From Kangiella spongicola (GTDB taxonomy: Bacteria > Pseudomonadota > Gammaproteobacteria > Enterobacterales > Kangiellaceae): a stretch of DNA of 64,000 nt. Location: NCBI RefSeq assembly GCF_003194565.2, contig NZ_QICH01000002.1, positions 372,001-436,000 on the forward strand. The letters run 5' to 3'. How positions within the stretch are numbered: the first letter of the stretch is position 1; every line of letters starts with the position of its first letter. A program made the translations under genes and the position numbers. Below, piece after piece: positions 44,459 to 54,542 of this stretch. The notes under the pieces are model-generated. The model searched no databases, had not been told where the DNA came from, and was given only the letters and a program-made list of their open reading frames with translations.

Positions 44459-47173
44459 TTAAGAAGCTTTACCGTGACAGTGCTTAAACTTCTTGCCAGA
44501 GCCACATGGGCAAGGTTCGTTACGCCCTACTTTTGGCTGTTCGCGCACAAAGGTTTCAGCTTGGCGCTGTGTGTCACTTTGCTGATCTTGCGGTAAAGCA
44601 GACGCAGAGTCATGCTGTGTGTTCATCTTTGAAGCATCTTGCTGCGGACGCTCCATAGCTTCAACTTCTTCCGGCAAACGGAATTTAACTTTAGACAACA
44701 CTGTCACTACATCGTGCTTCAAGTTATCCAACAAACCAGAGAAGAGTTCAAAAGCTTCACGCTTGTACTCTTGCTTCGGGTTTTTCTGTGCGTAACTTCT
44801 AAGGTGAATACTTTGGCGCAGGTGATCCATATTGCCCAAATGTTCTTTCCAGTGCATATCCAAGTGTTGCAACATGACTTGTTTCTCAAGCTGTCGCATC
44901 ATACTTGGCTCAGGTAGCGCCGCTTCTTTTTCAGCGTAAGCCGCCTGGATTTCGTTATACACCTTTTCACGAATTTCTTCTTCGGCAAATTTATCGTCTT
45001 CATCTAGCCATTTTTGCACTGGCAACTCGATGGCAAAATCTTGCTCAAGGCGCTGCTCAAGACCTTTGATATCCCACATTTCTTCAATAGACTGTGGTGG
45101 CACATATTGGCTGATCACGTCTTGTACCACGTCATAACGCATATCTTCGATAGTGTCTTGGATATCGTCAGACTCCATCAATTCATTACGCTGCTCATAA
45201 ATCACGCGACGCTGATCGTTCGCCACATCATCATACTCAAGCAGGTTTTTGCGCATATCAAAGTTACGCTGCTCAACTTTACGCTGCGCATTCTCAATAG
45301 CGCGCGAAACCATTTTGTGTTCGAGCGCTTCGCCTTCTTCCCAACCAAGACGTTGCATCATCATACCTAGACGCTCAGAAGCGAAGATTCGCATTAAGTC
45401 ATCTTCTAGCGATAGATAGAAACGGCTAAGACCTGGGTCACCCTGACGACCAGCACGACCACGAAGCTGGTTATCAATACGGCGTGATTCATGGCGCTCA
45501 GTACCGATGATGGCTAAACCACCAGCAGCTAGAACTTCGTCATGGCGCTTCTGCCATTCTTCTTTCACCTTGGCGATCTGAGCTTCACTTGGGTTTTCAC
45601 CAAGTGCATCGATATCGGACTGTAGATTACCGCCTAATACGATATCAGTACCACGTCCCGCCATGTTAGTGGCGATAGTGACTGAGCCAGCACGTCCTGC
45701 TTGAGCGATAATATCAGCCTCTTTAGCGTGGAACTTAGCGTTCAAGACCTGGTGTTTAACCTTGGCTTTTTTTAGCGCCTTCGAAATTAATTCTGATGAC
45801 TCAATCGAAACGGTACCCACTAGAATCGGTTGGCCTTTCGATTGTAAGTGTTTAATTTCCTCAATGATCGCCGCATACTTTTCTTCTTTACTCAGATAAA
45901 TCAGATCCGGCAAGTCCTGACGTTGCATTGGCTTATTCGTTGGGATAACCACAACCTCAAGGCCGTAAATCATGTGTAATTCAGTAGCTTCCGTATCGGC
46001 GGTACCCGTCATACCAGACAGTTTATTGTAAAGACGGAAATAATTCTGGAACGTAATCGAAGCAAGCGTTTGGTTTTCATTTTGAATATTAACGCCTTCT
46101 TTAGCTTCAACCGCTTGGTGCAAGCCATCTGACCAACGTCGACCTGGCATAGTACGGCCCGTGTGCTCATCAACAATAACGACTTCATTGTCTTTAACCA
46201 CATAGTCGACGTCTTTTTTGAATAAAGTGTGAGCACGCAACGCAGCATTTACATGGTGCAACAGCATTATGCTTGCTGGGCTGTATAGGCTTTGACCTTC
46301 TGGTAGTAAGCCCGATTGACGTAGTAATTCTTCTACGCGCTCTTGTCCTAATTCCGTTAAGTTTGCCTGCTTACCTTTTTCATCGATGGTGTAATCACCA
46401 GTGTCTTCGACACCTTCTTCAGATTCTTTTTCTTGAACCGTAAGCTTTGGGATTAACTGGTTTATAGCGCGGTACATTTCCGAGCTATCTTCAGCCTGTC
46501 CTGAAATGATAAGTGGGGTACGAGCTTCATCAATCAGAATCGAGTCGACCTCATCGATAACGGCAAAATTTAGTTCGCGCTGAACACGCTGCTCTTTTTC
46601 AAAAGCCATGTTATCGCGTAGATAATCGAAACCGTATTCGTTATTAGTACCGTAAGTGATATCGGCGGCGTAAGCTGCTTGTTTTTGCTCATGCGACTGC
46701 CCAGAAAGTATCACACCTACTGACATGCCAAGGAAATTATAGACTGGTGTCATCCACTCGGCATCACGCTGAGCGAGGTAGTCGTTAACAGTAATCACAT
46801 GGACGCCTTGCCCAGTTAAAGCGTTAAGGTAAACCGGCAGAGTTGCGACAAGTGTTTTACCCTCACCCGTTCGCATTTCACCAATCTTACCTTGGTGAAG
46901 CGTCATACCACCGATAAGCTGCACATCAAAGTGGCGCATACCGAGCGTACGCTTACTGGCCTCACGAACAGCAGCAAAAGCTTCTGGCAATAGGTTGTCT
47001 AGCGTTTCACCTTTTTCTAGTCTTGATTTAAACTCTGACGTTTTGTTTTTTACTTCTTCGTCACTTAATGCTTCGAATTCAGGCTCAAGCTGATTGATCT
47101 GCTCAACCACTTTACTGAATCGTTTGATAATACGCTGATTTCGACTACCGAAAATTTTGCTAAGAAAACTCAT
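44459..47173 (-). CDS. secA: Protein translocase ATPase SecA
   Basis: Motor of the Sec pathway that pushes preproteins through SecYEG. 904 residues, the normal length. Walker [17 protein letters not shown] is near residue 100-112, the DEVD box in [20 protein letters not shown] near 208, and [20 protein letters not shown] in the second nucleotide domain (quoted in part: [18 protein letters not shown]). The C-terminal zinc-binding tail is C888-P-C890...C899-H900, preceded by a Gln-rich linker. Followed by mutT; preceded by 374 bases without a secM. Confidence 0.98.
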   Translation of the reverse strand: MSFLSKIFGSRNQRIIKRFSKVVEQINQLEPEFEALSDEEVKNKTSEFKSRLEKGETLDNLLPEAFAAVREASKRTLGMRHFDVQLIGGMTLHQGKIGEMRTGEGKTLVATLPVYLNALTGQGVHVITVNDYLAQRDAEWMTPVYNFLGMSVGVILSGQSHEQKQAAYAADITYGTNNEYGFDYLRDNMAFEKEQRVQRELNFAVIDEVDSILIDEARTPLIISGQAEDSSEMYRAINQLIPKLTVQEKESEEGVEDTGDYTIDEKGKQANLTELGQERVEELLRQSGLLPEGQSLYSPASIMLLHHVNAALRAHTLFKKDVDYVVKDNEVVIVDEHTGRTMPGRRWSDGLHQAVEAKEGVNIQNENQTLASITFQNYFRLYNKLSGMTGTADTEATELHMIYGLEVVVIPTNKPMQRQDLPDLIYLSKEEKYAAIIEEIKHLQSKGQPILVGTVSIESSELISKALKKAKVKHQVLNAKFHAKEADIIAQAGRAGSVTIATNMAGRGTDIVLGGNLQSDIDALGENPSEAQIAKVKEEWQKRHDEVLAAGGLAIIGTERHESRRIDNQLRGRAGRQGDPGLSRFYLSLEDDLMRIFASERLGMMMQRLGWEEGEALEHKMVSRAIENAQRKVEQRNFDMRKNLLEYDDVANDQRRVIYEQRNELMESDDIQDTIEDMRYDVVQDVISQYVPPQSIEEMWDIKGLEQRLEQDFAIELPVQKWLDEDDKFAEEEIREKVYNEIQAAYAEKEAALPEPSMMRQLEKQVMLQHLDMHWKEHLGNMDHLRQSIHLRSYAQKNPKQEYKREAFELFSGLLDNLKHDVVTVLSKVKFRLPEEVEAMERPQQDASKMNTQHDSASALPQDQQSDTQRQAETFVREQPKVGRNEPCPCGSGKKFKHCHGKAS

Positions 47174-47547
47174 GCTATTAGTTCTTCTATCAAGTTATTA
47201 AACAATTGCTGTCTATTTTTTAGGCAACAGGCTATTCGTTTTAACGCAACAATTGCTTAGGGAATTATGATTAAGCACTCGATTGTACCGATATTACAGA
47301 AGCTGTAAACGCCTGATCGGGATTTTCTGGTGAGTACATGCAACAAATTGGGGCTTTAGAAGGATATTTCAATGGTCTAACCCATATTAACCTTTCCGAG
47401 CCGTGCACCATTGTAGAACAGTTGGCCTGCTTAGTCGTAAGCGCTTAGGTTCTTTGGGGAAGGTGTTGTACTCGAGCAACAATAACGAAAAGCCGAGCTA
47501 AGAGCTCGGCTTTAGGGATTAGTAAAAGTCTTACGACTATTTCGTCA
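47174..47547. other. 374-bp region upstream of secA
   Basis: Contains the M23 peptidase terminator at 47488-47513 and presumably the secA promoter. I looked for a SecM-like leader peptide with a signal sequence and an arrest motif before secA and found none. A 36-codon plus-strand frame at 47338 is not convincing. Confidence 0.6.
47488..47513 (-). terminator. Terminator of the M23 peptidase gene
   Basis: AAAGCCGAGCT, AAG, AGCTCGGCTTT: perfect 11-bp stem; on the minus strand followed by TTTTCGTTATT. It lies 34 bases after the stop. Confidence 0.85.
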
Positions 47548-48471
47548 TTACGACTCTTTAAGGTAGCGCCAAGGGTTTACACGCTTGCCGTTGCGAGTCA
47601 CTTCATAGTGAACGTGTGGCCCGGTGGAGCGACCAGTACTTCCTACCTTAGCAATAACTTGGCCTTTTTTAACGAGATCACCTTTTTTCACGACTACGGT
47701 TTTATTATGGCCGTAACGAGTGGTGTAACCGTCGCCATGACTAACTTCAACAAAGATACCGTAGCCTGCTTTACGCTCAACAGTTGTTACAACGCCAGCA
47801 GCGGTTGCAACAACATCGGAGCCTGCTAGCGCAGAAAAATCGATACCCGCATGCCAAGCGCGCTTGCCTGAAAAAGGATCTGAGCGGTAGCCGTAAGGCG
47901 ATGATAACCAGCCAGTTTTAACCGGACGACCAGTAATTTTTTGCTCTGCGCTGATGTTTTTATCAAGCAATAAAGACTCTAGCGCAAATAATTGCTGCTC
48001 TTTAGCTTCAATCGAGTTTTGAATACTATCTAGTGAAGATAATACGTCATGATAGCTCGCTTTGTCAGTAGACTCGTCTTCAGACGGACCACCCATAGCA
48101 GGCGCAGCACCAAAACCAAATTCATCACTGATTCCAGCTTCTTCTGCTAGACGGGCACCTGTAGCATCTAGGCGTAGGATATGTGCCTGCATTGATGCTA
48201 GGCGACTAGACAAGGCCTGTACCTTATCTTCAGATTCTTTTTTAGCTCTTTCCAGCTCTTCTTTTTGCTGAGTGAGCTCCATTTGCCATTTTTGAATGGC
48301 AGTTTCACTAACCAAGTCTTGTTGCAAGACCCACTTAGTGGTGTAGAAAGTAGCGCCCACAATCACAAATATGCTCAACATACTCAGTGCAACTGTCATT
48401 GCTAACTTTGTCTTTCCTAACTCTAAAGCTTTGATTCCTTTCTGATCGCTTTTAATAATCGTAATACGCAT
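47548..48471 (-). CDS. M23 (LytM-type) peptidoglycan endopeptidase, membrane-anchored
   Basis: A 307-residue envelope protein: an N-terminal membrane helix (TKLAMTVALSMLSIFVIVGA), a coiled coil of about 90 residues (QKWQMELTQQKEELERAKKE) and a C-terminal M23 domain. The zinc ligands are H207 and D211 (WHAGIDFS) and H288 in GPHVHYEV, with H286 as catalytic partner, so it should be active on peptide crosslinks. ATG at 48471 is taken as start; an ATG 24 bases upstream is also in frame. It lies between lpxC/dciA and secA, a place where enterobacteria have secM. Confidence 0.9.
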   Translation of the reverse strand: MRITIIKSDQKGIKALELGKTKLAMTVALSMLSIFVIVGATFYTTKWVLQQDLVSETAIQKWQMELTQQKEELERAKKESEDKVQALSSRLASMQAHILRLDATGARLAEEAGISDEFGFGAAPAMGGPSEDESTDKASYHDVLSSLDSIQNSIEAKEQQLFALESLLLDKNISAEQKITGRPVKTGWLSSPYGYRSDPFSGKRAWHAGIDFSALAGSDVVATAAGVVTTVERKAGYGIFVEVSHGDGYTTRYGHNKTVVVKKGDLVKKGQVIAKVGSTGRSTGPHVHYEVTRNGKRVNPWRYLKES

Positions 48472-48618
48472 AATTAACCAAAAATACACAGTCATTTATT
48501 TATAAGAATCAAATCCTTACAAACTTTAACGGTTTACTGCTCCGATAAAGATGACAATTTAAACTCTGTCGGCTTACAATAGTAAACTAACACCAACTTA
48601 GCCCAAAACCTTGAGCAT

Positions 48619-48936
48619 ATGAAGCGTCCCTCTCGTGCCAAATCCGTGGCAGACATTTTGAACAAGCCAGCTGGCAAGTTACAAAGCCTATTGAAGCAAT
48701 CCAATAGCCTAAAATCTATAAACGAAAGCGTACAAAAACTCCTGCCCGAGGAGTTAAAAGGGCACTGCAGTGTATCGGAATACAATCAAACAAGCCTAAT
48801 TATTACTGCTGAATCCGCAGTTTGGGGCACACGCCTTCGTTATATCACATCGGATTTATTGGCCGGCTTACGTCAAGCAGGCCATTATTCACTGGCTAAT
48901 ATTCAAATAAAAATTAAACCGAGTCAATCCAGATAA
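48619..48936 (+). CDS. dciA: DciA-like (DUF721) replicative helicase loader
   Basis: A 105-residue protein of the DUF721 family; characterised members (DciA) load the replicative helicase DnaB in bacteria that lack DnaC. Recognised by the compact N-terminus VADILNKPAGKLQSLL, the central LLPEELKGHCSVSEY and the TAESAVWGTRLRYITSDLLAGL core. Found next to lpxC and secA in several gammaproteobacteria. It is on the strand opposite to both neighbours; its start is 124 bases from the divergent M23 gene. Confidence 0.82.
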   Translation: MKRPSRAKSVADILNKPAGKLQSLLKQSNSLKSINESVQKLLPEELKGHCSVSEYNQTSLIITAESAVWGTRLRYITSDLLAGLRQAGHYSLANIQIKIKPSQSR

Positions 48937-48977
48937 AACGCTTCTTACTCCTGCGTCACTTATTATTTGCTTGTCTT

Positions 48978-49892
48978 TTATACTGACAACGCAGGGTTCA
49001 TAATATACGAAATTGGTGCAGCTTTTGCATCTTCATAAGTCGCCAGCTCCCAAGTTGATTCATCCGCCATAAGGGTACGAATTAACTGGTTATTTAAAGC
49101 ATGGCCTGACTTATAGCCAATGAATGAACCGATTAGGCTATGGCCTAACAAGAACAAGTCACCAATCGCGTCTAATATTTTGTGTTTCACGAACTCGTCA
49201 TCGTAACGTAGACCATCTTCATTTAAAACCCGAAAATCATCCATCACAATCGCGTTATCTTGGCTTCCACCTAACGCTAAGTTGTTTGCTCGTAAAAACT
49301 CAATATCTTTCATAAAGCCAAAAGTACGGGCACGACTGACTTCTTTCACAAACGATGTGGTAGAAAAGTCGATAACCGATGTTTGGCTACTTTTCTTAAA
49401 TACTGGGTGATCAAAATCAATCGTAAAGGCAACTTTGAAGCCATCAAAAGGCTCAAACGTTGCTTTTTTGTCGCCGTCTTCTACGGTAACTTTCTTCTTG
49501 ATTTTAATGAATTTTTTAGGTGCATTCTGCTCGGTAACACCAGCAGATTGCAATAAGAATACGAATGGGCTCGCACTGCCGTCCATAATAGGAACTTCAG
49601 GTGCTGAGACATCAATATAAGCATTATCCAAGCCTAAGCCAGCCATCGCTGAGAGTAGGTGTTCAACGGTCGAAATACGCACATCGTCTTTCACCAAGCA
49701 GGTGGAAAGCGTGGTATCTCCAACGTTTTCTGGTTTTGCATCAATTTCTACAATTGGGTCTAGATCAACGCGACGGAACACAATCCCTGTATCCACTGGA
49801 GCTGGTCGTAGGGTTAAATACACTTTATCTCCAGTGTGCAAACCTACGCCAGTGGCGCGAATGGTTGTTTTCAACGTACGTTGTCGTATCAT
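48978..49892 (-). CDS. lpxC: UDP-3-O-acyl-N-acetylglucosamine deacetylase
   Basis: Zinc deacetylase, the first committed step of lipid A synthesis. 304 residues from the ATG at 49892 (GGAG nine bases before it); a TTG five codons upstream is in frame but overlaps that ribosome site. Motifs: [20 protein letters not shown] (quoted in full length 20), [17 protein letters not shown] with a zinc histidine, [11 protein letters not shown], and [20 protein letters not shown] with the remaining ligands. Follows ftsZ on the same strand but after a terminator and a repeat-bearing leader, so it has its own promoter. Confidence 0.97.
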   Translation of the reverse strand: MIRQRTLKTTIRATGVGLHTGDKVYLTLRPAPVDTGIVFRRVDLDPIVEIDAKPENVGDTTLSTCLVKDDVRISTVEHLLSAMAGLGLDNAYIDVSAPEVPIMDGSASPFVFLLQSAGVTEQNAPKKFIKIKKKVTVEDGDKKATFEPFDGFKVAFTIDFDHPVFKKSSQTSVIDFSTTSFVKEVSRARTFGFMKDIEFLRANNLALGGSQDNAIVMDDFRVLNEDGLRYDDEFVKHKILDAIGDLFLLGHSLIGSFIGYKSGHALNNQLIRTLMADESTWELATYEDAKAAPISYIMNPALSV

Positions 49893-49980
49893 TCGGTGTT
49901 TCTCCAACTTCTTGATATTTCAAGAATTTAGGGTGGAAGACGGCATAATTTTAGCGCATATTACCACAATATATCTGTGG

Positions 49981-50020
49981 TTTGAACATTTTTTGAACGT
50001 TTTTTGAACATTTGTTTGAA
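49981..50020. repeat. 11-bp tandem repeat in the lpxC promoter/leader
   Basis: TTTGAACATTT, TTTGAACGTTT, TTTGAACATTT and a partial GTTTGAA follow each other without gaps. The period is one DNA helical turn. It lies about 90-130 bases upstream of the lpxC ATG. Confidence 0.8.
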
Positions 50021-50103
50021 TTAGTCTTCCACACAAATTCTCACATTTCCCTAATTTTGTCGCCTGACTCCTTAATCCACACTGAATGCAAAGTAAGGAA
50101 AAC

Positions 50104-50132
50104 TAAGGAGGCTCGAAGGGATGGCCTCCTTA
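50104..50132 (-). terminator. Terminator of the dcw cluster after ftsZ
   Basis: TAAGGAGGC and GCCTCCTTA form a 9-bp stem with an 11-base loop; on the minus strand it is followed by GTTTTCC. It is about 110 bases after the ftsZ stop. Confidence 0.7.
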
Positions 50133-50240
50133 ATTCTATGAACGCAACTTCTGCGTTTAGTTCTCAATATCAGAACATATCATTGCAATAAACTTGCATA
50201 CCTCTCCATAGTCACTGTTCAACTGTTCTATGACTCGTTA

Positions 50241-51410
50241 TTAATCCGCCTGTTTTCTTAAAAACGCAGGGATGTCTAGGAAGTTATCAACATCACTTCC
50301 AACCGCCATCTTTTGCGCGGTTTCCGAGTCATCAACACCCGCTTGCTTGCGCGCTGCTGGTGGAACATCAAGCTTATTAAAGTCTAATTCACCACTTGGC
50401 TTACGCACCTGCTGCTCTTTGTTATCTGACACAAGGCGCATACCCGCTTCTTGTCCCAAACCAGTCGCAACTACAGTGACGCGCATTTCATCGCCCATTG
50501 AATCATCAATGGCTGTACCAACAACAACGATGGCATCTTCGTGAGCAATGTCTTCGATAACTTCACAAACTTCCGAGAACTCATCAATTGTGAACTCTTC
50601 GTTCGCAGTGACATTAACCAAAATACCACGTGCGCCAGAAAGGTCGACGTCTTCTAGCAATGGACTCGCCACAGCCATGTCAGCGGCAACTTGTGCACGA
50701 CCTTCGCCTGATGCGATACCAGTACCCATCATTGCTTGGCCTTGCTCAGCCATTACTGTACGAACGTCTGCAAAGTCAACGTTGATTAAACCTGGGCATG
50801 TGATTAGCTCAGCGATACCTTGAACCGCGCCGTGCAATACTGAGTTTGCTGAAGCAAAGGCTTCGGTCAGACGCAAACCTGCGAACTGAGCAACCAGCTT
50901 ATCGTTAGGAATGATAATTAACGAGTCCACTGCATTACGCAATTCGTCAATGCCAGCTTCCGCAAGTTTCATACGCTTTTTGCGCTCGAACTTAAACGGC
51001 TTAGTGACCACGGCTACCGTTAAGATCCCCATCTCTTTAGCAATTTCAGCAATTACAGGAGCAGCACCAGTCCCGGTACCACCGCCCATGCCGGCTGTAA
51101 TGAATACCATGTCTGAGCCTTGTAGCGACTCCATGATACGCTCACGATCTTCTAGAGCAGCCTGACGACCAACATCAGGATTAGCGCCCGCACCTAGCCC
51201 GCGAGTAATGTTTTGACCAATTTGTAGCGTCGTTTTAGCCGTCGATGACTCGAGCGCCTGCGCATCTGTATTAGCACAAATGAATTCAACACCATCGATG
51301 TTAGCGCGCACCATGTGCTCCACGGCGTTACCACCACCGCCACCAACTCCGATTACTTTAATGACTGCGCTGTTCTGGCAGTTATCTACTAGTTCAAACA
51401 TATTAGGCAT
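50241..51410 (-). CDS. ftsZ: Cell division GTPase FtsZ
   Basis: Tubulin-like GTPase that forms the division ring. 389 residues: N-terminal IKVIGVGGGGGNAVEHM, the tubulin signature GMGGGTGTGAAPV near residue 105-117, the T7 loop NVDFADVRTVM, a linker from about 320 and the conserved C-terminal peptide DNFLDIPAFLRKQAD that binds FtsA and other partners. AAGGGG precedes the ATG by about 9 bases. It lies 113 bases after ftsA, a gap that may hold an extra promoter. Confidence 0.98.
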   Translation of the reverse strand: MPNMFELVDNCQNSAVIKVIGVGGGGGNAVEHMVRANIDGVEFICANTDAQALESSTAKTTLQIGQNITRGLGAGANPDVGRQAALEDRERIMESLQGSDMVFITAGMGGGTGTGAAPVIAEIAKEMGILTVAVVTKPFKFERKKRMKLAEAGIDELRNAVDSLIIIPNDKLVAQFAGLRLTEAFASANSVLHGAVQGIAELITCPGLINVDFADVRTVMAEQGQAMMGTGIASGEGRAQVAADMAVASPLLEDVDLSGARGILVNVTANEEFTIDEFSEVCEVIEDIAHEDAIVVVGTAIDDSMGDEMRVTVVATGLGQEAGMRLVSDNKEQQVRKPSGELDFNKLDVPPAARKQAGVDDSETAQKMAVGSDVDNFLDIPAFLRKQAD

Positions 51411-51523
51411 AACTATATCCCCTTCGATTGTTTAGCCAATTGTTCACTTAATTGCTTATATAAATGTGTGTTAAGCATGGAATTAAGTGATTCCTCTACT
51501 TTAATCATCCGAAAGTCGAATGA

Positions 51524-52750
51524 TTAAAATCCACCGAACCAACTTTTCATGCGCTCCCAGAGCCCATTAAAGCCAGTTACATTTCTATCACGGTGATGAC
51601 CTATGTCTTGCTTACCGTAAATTAATAGGCCAACTCCCGTTGCATAAATTGGGTTGCGCACCACATCCACTAAGCCTTTAATGTGCTGTGGCATACCTTG
51701 ACGAACTGGCATGTGGAAAACTTCTTCCGCCAGCTCCATCAACCCTTCCATCTTCGAGCCACCGCCTGTAATGACCATGCCCGAAGCTATTAAATTCTCA
51801 AAACCACTGCGACGAATTTCCGCCTGCACCAGTTCAAATAATTCGCTGTAACGCGGCTCAACAACTTCCGCTAAAATTTGACGTGACACACGGCGTGGCT
51901 GACGCTCACCAACTCCTGGAACCTCGATGGTCTCTTCAAGATTCGTTAGCTGGCGTAAAGCACAAGCGTATTTCACTTTAATGTCTTCCGCGTGCTGTGT
52001 CGGCGTGCGTAGCGCCACTGCGATATCGTTAGTAACCTGATCTCCTGCAATCGGGATAACCGAGGTATGACGGATTGCGCCGCCAGTAAATATTGCGATA
52101 TCAGTGGTACCGCCGCCGATGTCAATTAAACAAACACCAAGCTCTTTTTCGTCTTCGGTAAGCACCGAATAACTCGACGCTAGTTGCTCTAAAATTACGT
52201 CCTCAGTTTCTAAGCCGCAACGCGCAACACACTTCGTTATGTTCTGCGCCGCGCTGACTGCGCCAGTGACCATATGTACTTTGGCTTCTAAACGAACGCC
52301 AGACATACCAATTGGCTCACGAATGCCTTCTTGGTTATCAATCACAAACTCTTGCGGCAATACGTGCATGATTTTTTGATCAGCAGGAATCGCCACCGCT
52401 TTAGCCGCATCAATCACACGGTCAACATCGCTTTGCGCAACTTCGTTATCCTTAATCGCCACGATACCGTGCGAGTTTAGGCTTTTGATGTGACTGCCAG
52501 CGATACCGGTGTAGACCGAATGGATCTGACACCCAGCCATCAACTCAGCTTCCTCAACCGCTCGTTGGATCGAAGCCACCGTTGATTCTATATTGACCAC
52601 CACGCCTTTTTTCATGCCTCTTGAAGGGTGTGAGCCAATACCAATAATATCTACGGTATCGTCGGCACCTACTTCTCCAACAATGGCCACCACTTTGGAT
52701 GTTCCAATGTCTAGCCCCACAATTAATCGTTTATCGACTGATTTCGACAT
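51524..52750 (-). CDS. ftsA: Cell division protein FtsA
   Basis: Actin-like ATPase that tethers FtsZ to the membrane. 408 residues from the ATG at 52750, giving the family start KRLIVGLDIGTSKVVAIVGE; the frame is open further upstream into ftsQ but that is not conserved. The 1C domain (about 85-165), phosphate-binding CLIDIGGGTTDIAIF and adenosine motif GMVITGGGSKMEGL are present, as is the C-terminal amphipathic helix GLWERMKSWFGGF. Starts 4 bases after the ftsQ stop. Confidence 0.97.
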   Translation of the reverse strand: MSKSVDKRLIVGLDIGTSKVVAIVGEVGADDTVDIIGIGSHPSRGMKKGVVVNIESTVASIQRAVEEAELMAGCQIHSVYTGIAGSHIKSLNSHGIVAIKDNEVAQSDVDRVIDAAKAVAIPADQKIMHVLPQEFVIDNQEGIREPIGMSGVRLEAKVHMVTGAVSAAQNITKCVARCGLETEDVILEQLASSYSVLTEDEKELGVCLIDIGGGTTDIAIFTGGAIRHTSVIPIAGDQVTNDIAVALRTPTQHAEDIKVKYACALRQLTNLEETIEVPGVGERQPRRVSRQILAEVVEPRYSELFELVQAEIRRSGFENLIASGMVITGGGSKMEGLMELAEEVFHMPVRQGMPQHIKGLVDVVRNPIYATGVGLLIYGKQDIGHHRDRNVTGFNGLWERMKSWFGGF

Positions 52751-52754
52751 AGCT

Positions 52755-53540
52755 TTATCTACTGCCTCCGTCACTAATAACTGACGCTTTATTTTGATTC
52801 CATCGCGCCGCCATACCATTTTGGTAGCGCAGATCAACGTATGCCAAAGTGGCTTCCTTTTGTTCTTTTACACTGTCAATGTATTGCAGGAAGCGTTCAA
52901 TGCGCTCTTCCACGTGTACATTCCCAAGCTTGACTTCTAATCCATCGGTCAGCACTAAATTAATCGCTCCGCGCTGACTGAGTTCCATTTTTTCAATAAC
53001 CATATCTTTTTGTAAGAGTTGCTCTTGGTACAACTGTAATAATTCCGTTAAATCTTTTGCCATCACATCCGGGCCAGATAATTTCACCCAGTTATGCTGT
53101 GGCAACTTAGTTGGGTAAAAAACCTCACCTTCAGTCGATACCACACCTTGCTCACCCCAGTAGGCCATTGGTTCATGCTCTACCACCGAAACCTGTAATG
53201 TGTCGGGCCAAACCTTTCGAATCTGGACCGCTTTAACCCAAGGTAACTCTACTAGCTGCTTTTCAGCTGGCTCCATCTCCATGGTGAAAAAGCCACGGTC
53301 TTCGATTGAGCGTAAAACCTTATAAACACCAACAGCATCGGTGAACTGATGGTTAGTGAGCTCAACTTTATTAATCGGAAATACATTGTCAGTATTAACA
53401 CTGAATACCCAAATTCCCGCGAACACTAGCGCTATGGCAACGATTGAGCCCGCCAACAATCCAGCCACCCACTTCAAAGGCTTAGCCAAGCCTTCGAATG
53501 AGCGTTCTTTTTTGTCGCTACGCGTTGCCATTTTCGCCAT
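52755..53540 (-). CDS. ftsQ: Cell division protein FtsQ
   Basis: Bitopic division protein that connects early and late divisome parts through FtsB and FtsL. 261 residues: a cytoplasmic N-terminus, one helix (WVAGLLAGSIVAIALVFAGI), a POTRA domain at about 58-128 (FPINKVELTN, VKAQ-type strand PWVKAVQIRKVWPDTLQV) and the FtsQ/DivIB domain with MAYWGEQGVVSTEGEVF. Six bases after ddl; AGGAG is 11 bases before the ATG at 53540, and a second ATG is three codons further in. Confidence 0.95.
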   Translation of the reverse strand: MAKMATRSDKKERSFEGLAKPLKWVAGLLAGSIVAIALVFAGIWVFSVNTDNVFPINKVELTNHQFTDAVGVYKVLRSIEDRGFFTMEMEPAEKQLVELPWVKAVQIRKVWPDTLQVSVVEHEPMAYWGEQGVVSTEGEVFYPTKLPQHNWVKLSGPDVMAKDLTELLQLYQEQLLQKDMVIEKMELSQRGAINLVLTDGLEVKLGNVHVEERIERFLQYIDSVKEQKEATLAYVDLRYQNGMAARWNQNKASVISDGGSR

Positions 53541-53546
53541 ATCTAC

Positions 53547-54542
53547 TTACTCTCCTTTCTCAGATTTAAACTCTGAGAACAAAGCACTATCTCGCGCCAC
53601 GCTGGTATCTAAAACCTTCAGCACCAACTCTTTAAAACTAATGCCCTTTACTTTGGCAGCTTTTGGTACAAGCGATGACTCTGTCATGCCTGGCACCGTA
53701 TTCACCTCAAGCAATAACCACTCGCTGGTTGTAGTGTCACGCATAAAGTCGACGCGCCCCCAGCCAAAGCAATCTAAAGACCTAAAAGCTTTCTCGCTTA
53801 TAACTGCAAGCTCGGCTTCTTCGTTTGCTGACAAACCGCTTGGGCAGTGGTATTCAGTCGTTTTACTGTTGTATTTCGCTTTAAAATCATAAAACGTGTG
53901 TGGCGTCATGACGCGGATACTCGGTAACGCTTTGCCATTTAAAATCGCAACCGTGTACTCTTCGCCCTTAATCCACTGCTCCAACATGATTTCGTCATCA
54001 AACTTACTCGCCTCAGCAACTGCTTGCTGCAAAAGCTCAGGGCTGTCAGCACGTGCCATGCCAACACTCGAGCCTTCTCGAATCGGTTTAACCATGACGC
54101 ACCCGTTAAGCTCGCTTAATAAATCTTGAGCTTCGTCAAGCGCCAGCTCTCCCGTGCGCACCATGCGATGCTTAGCAACAGGTAAGTTTTGTGCACTCCA
54201 TAATAGCTTTGTACGCAACTTATCCATGGTGATGGCTGATGCCATTACGCCGCTGCCGGTATAGCTAATATTGTTTAACTCTAAGAAACCTTGAATCACT
54301 CCATCTTCGCCACCGCGACCGTGTAGTGCATTCCAAACGCGGTGAAAGCCTTGTTCAGTGATAGCGTTAAGTCCGTCTTCTTTTGGATCGACTTTGTGTG
54401 CATCAACGCCCGCATCTATCAGCGCTTTGTGGACGGCATTACCTGAAATCAACGAGATCTCACGCTCAGCAGAAAAGCCACCATAAACCACAGCAACTTT
54501 GCCGTAGTCTTTTGGATCAGTAATGGCTTTATTCAAACTCAT
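53547..54542 (-). CDS. ddl: D-alanine--D-alanine ligase
   Basis: ATP-grasp ligase that makes the D-Ala-D-Ala end of the peptidoglycan precursor. 331 residues; motifs [59 protein letters not shown] and [17 protein letters not shown] are all present. The C-terminus is about 20 residues longer than DdlB of E. coli. Its start overlaps the murC stop by 4 bases. Confidence 0.96.
   Translation of the reverse strand: MSLNKAITDPKDYGKVAVVYGGFSAEREISLISGNAVHKALIDAGVDAHKVDPKEDGLNAITEQGFHRVWNALHGRGGEDGVIQGFLELNNISYTGSGVMASAITMDKLRTKLLWSAQNLPVAKHRMVRTGELALDEAQDLLSELNGCVMVKPIREGSSVGMARADSPELLQQAVAEASKFDDEIMLEQWIKGEEYTVAILNGKALPSIRVMTPHTFYDFKAKYNSKTTEYHCPSGLSANEEAELAVISEKAFRSLDCFGWGRVDFMRDTTTSEWLLLEVNTVPGMTESSLVPKAAKVKGISFKELVLKVLDTSVARDSALFSEFKSEKGE

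Larger units (their letters stand above)
49893..50240. other. 348-bp region between ftsZ and lpxC
   Basis: Holds the ftsZ terminator (50104-50132), a tandem 11-bp repeat (49981-50020) and the lpxC promoter. No gene is visible. Confidence 0.7.

Noticed and set aside
47338-47448. 36-codon plus-strand frame between secA and the M23 gene
   Set aside because: Too short, no family, weak ribosome site; possible chance frame.
47174-47487. SecM-like secretion monitor upstream of secA
   Set aside because: No minus-strand frame with a signal peptide and arrest-type C-terminus could be read here.
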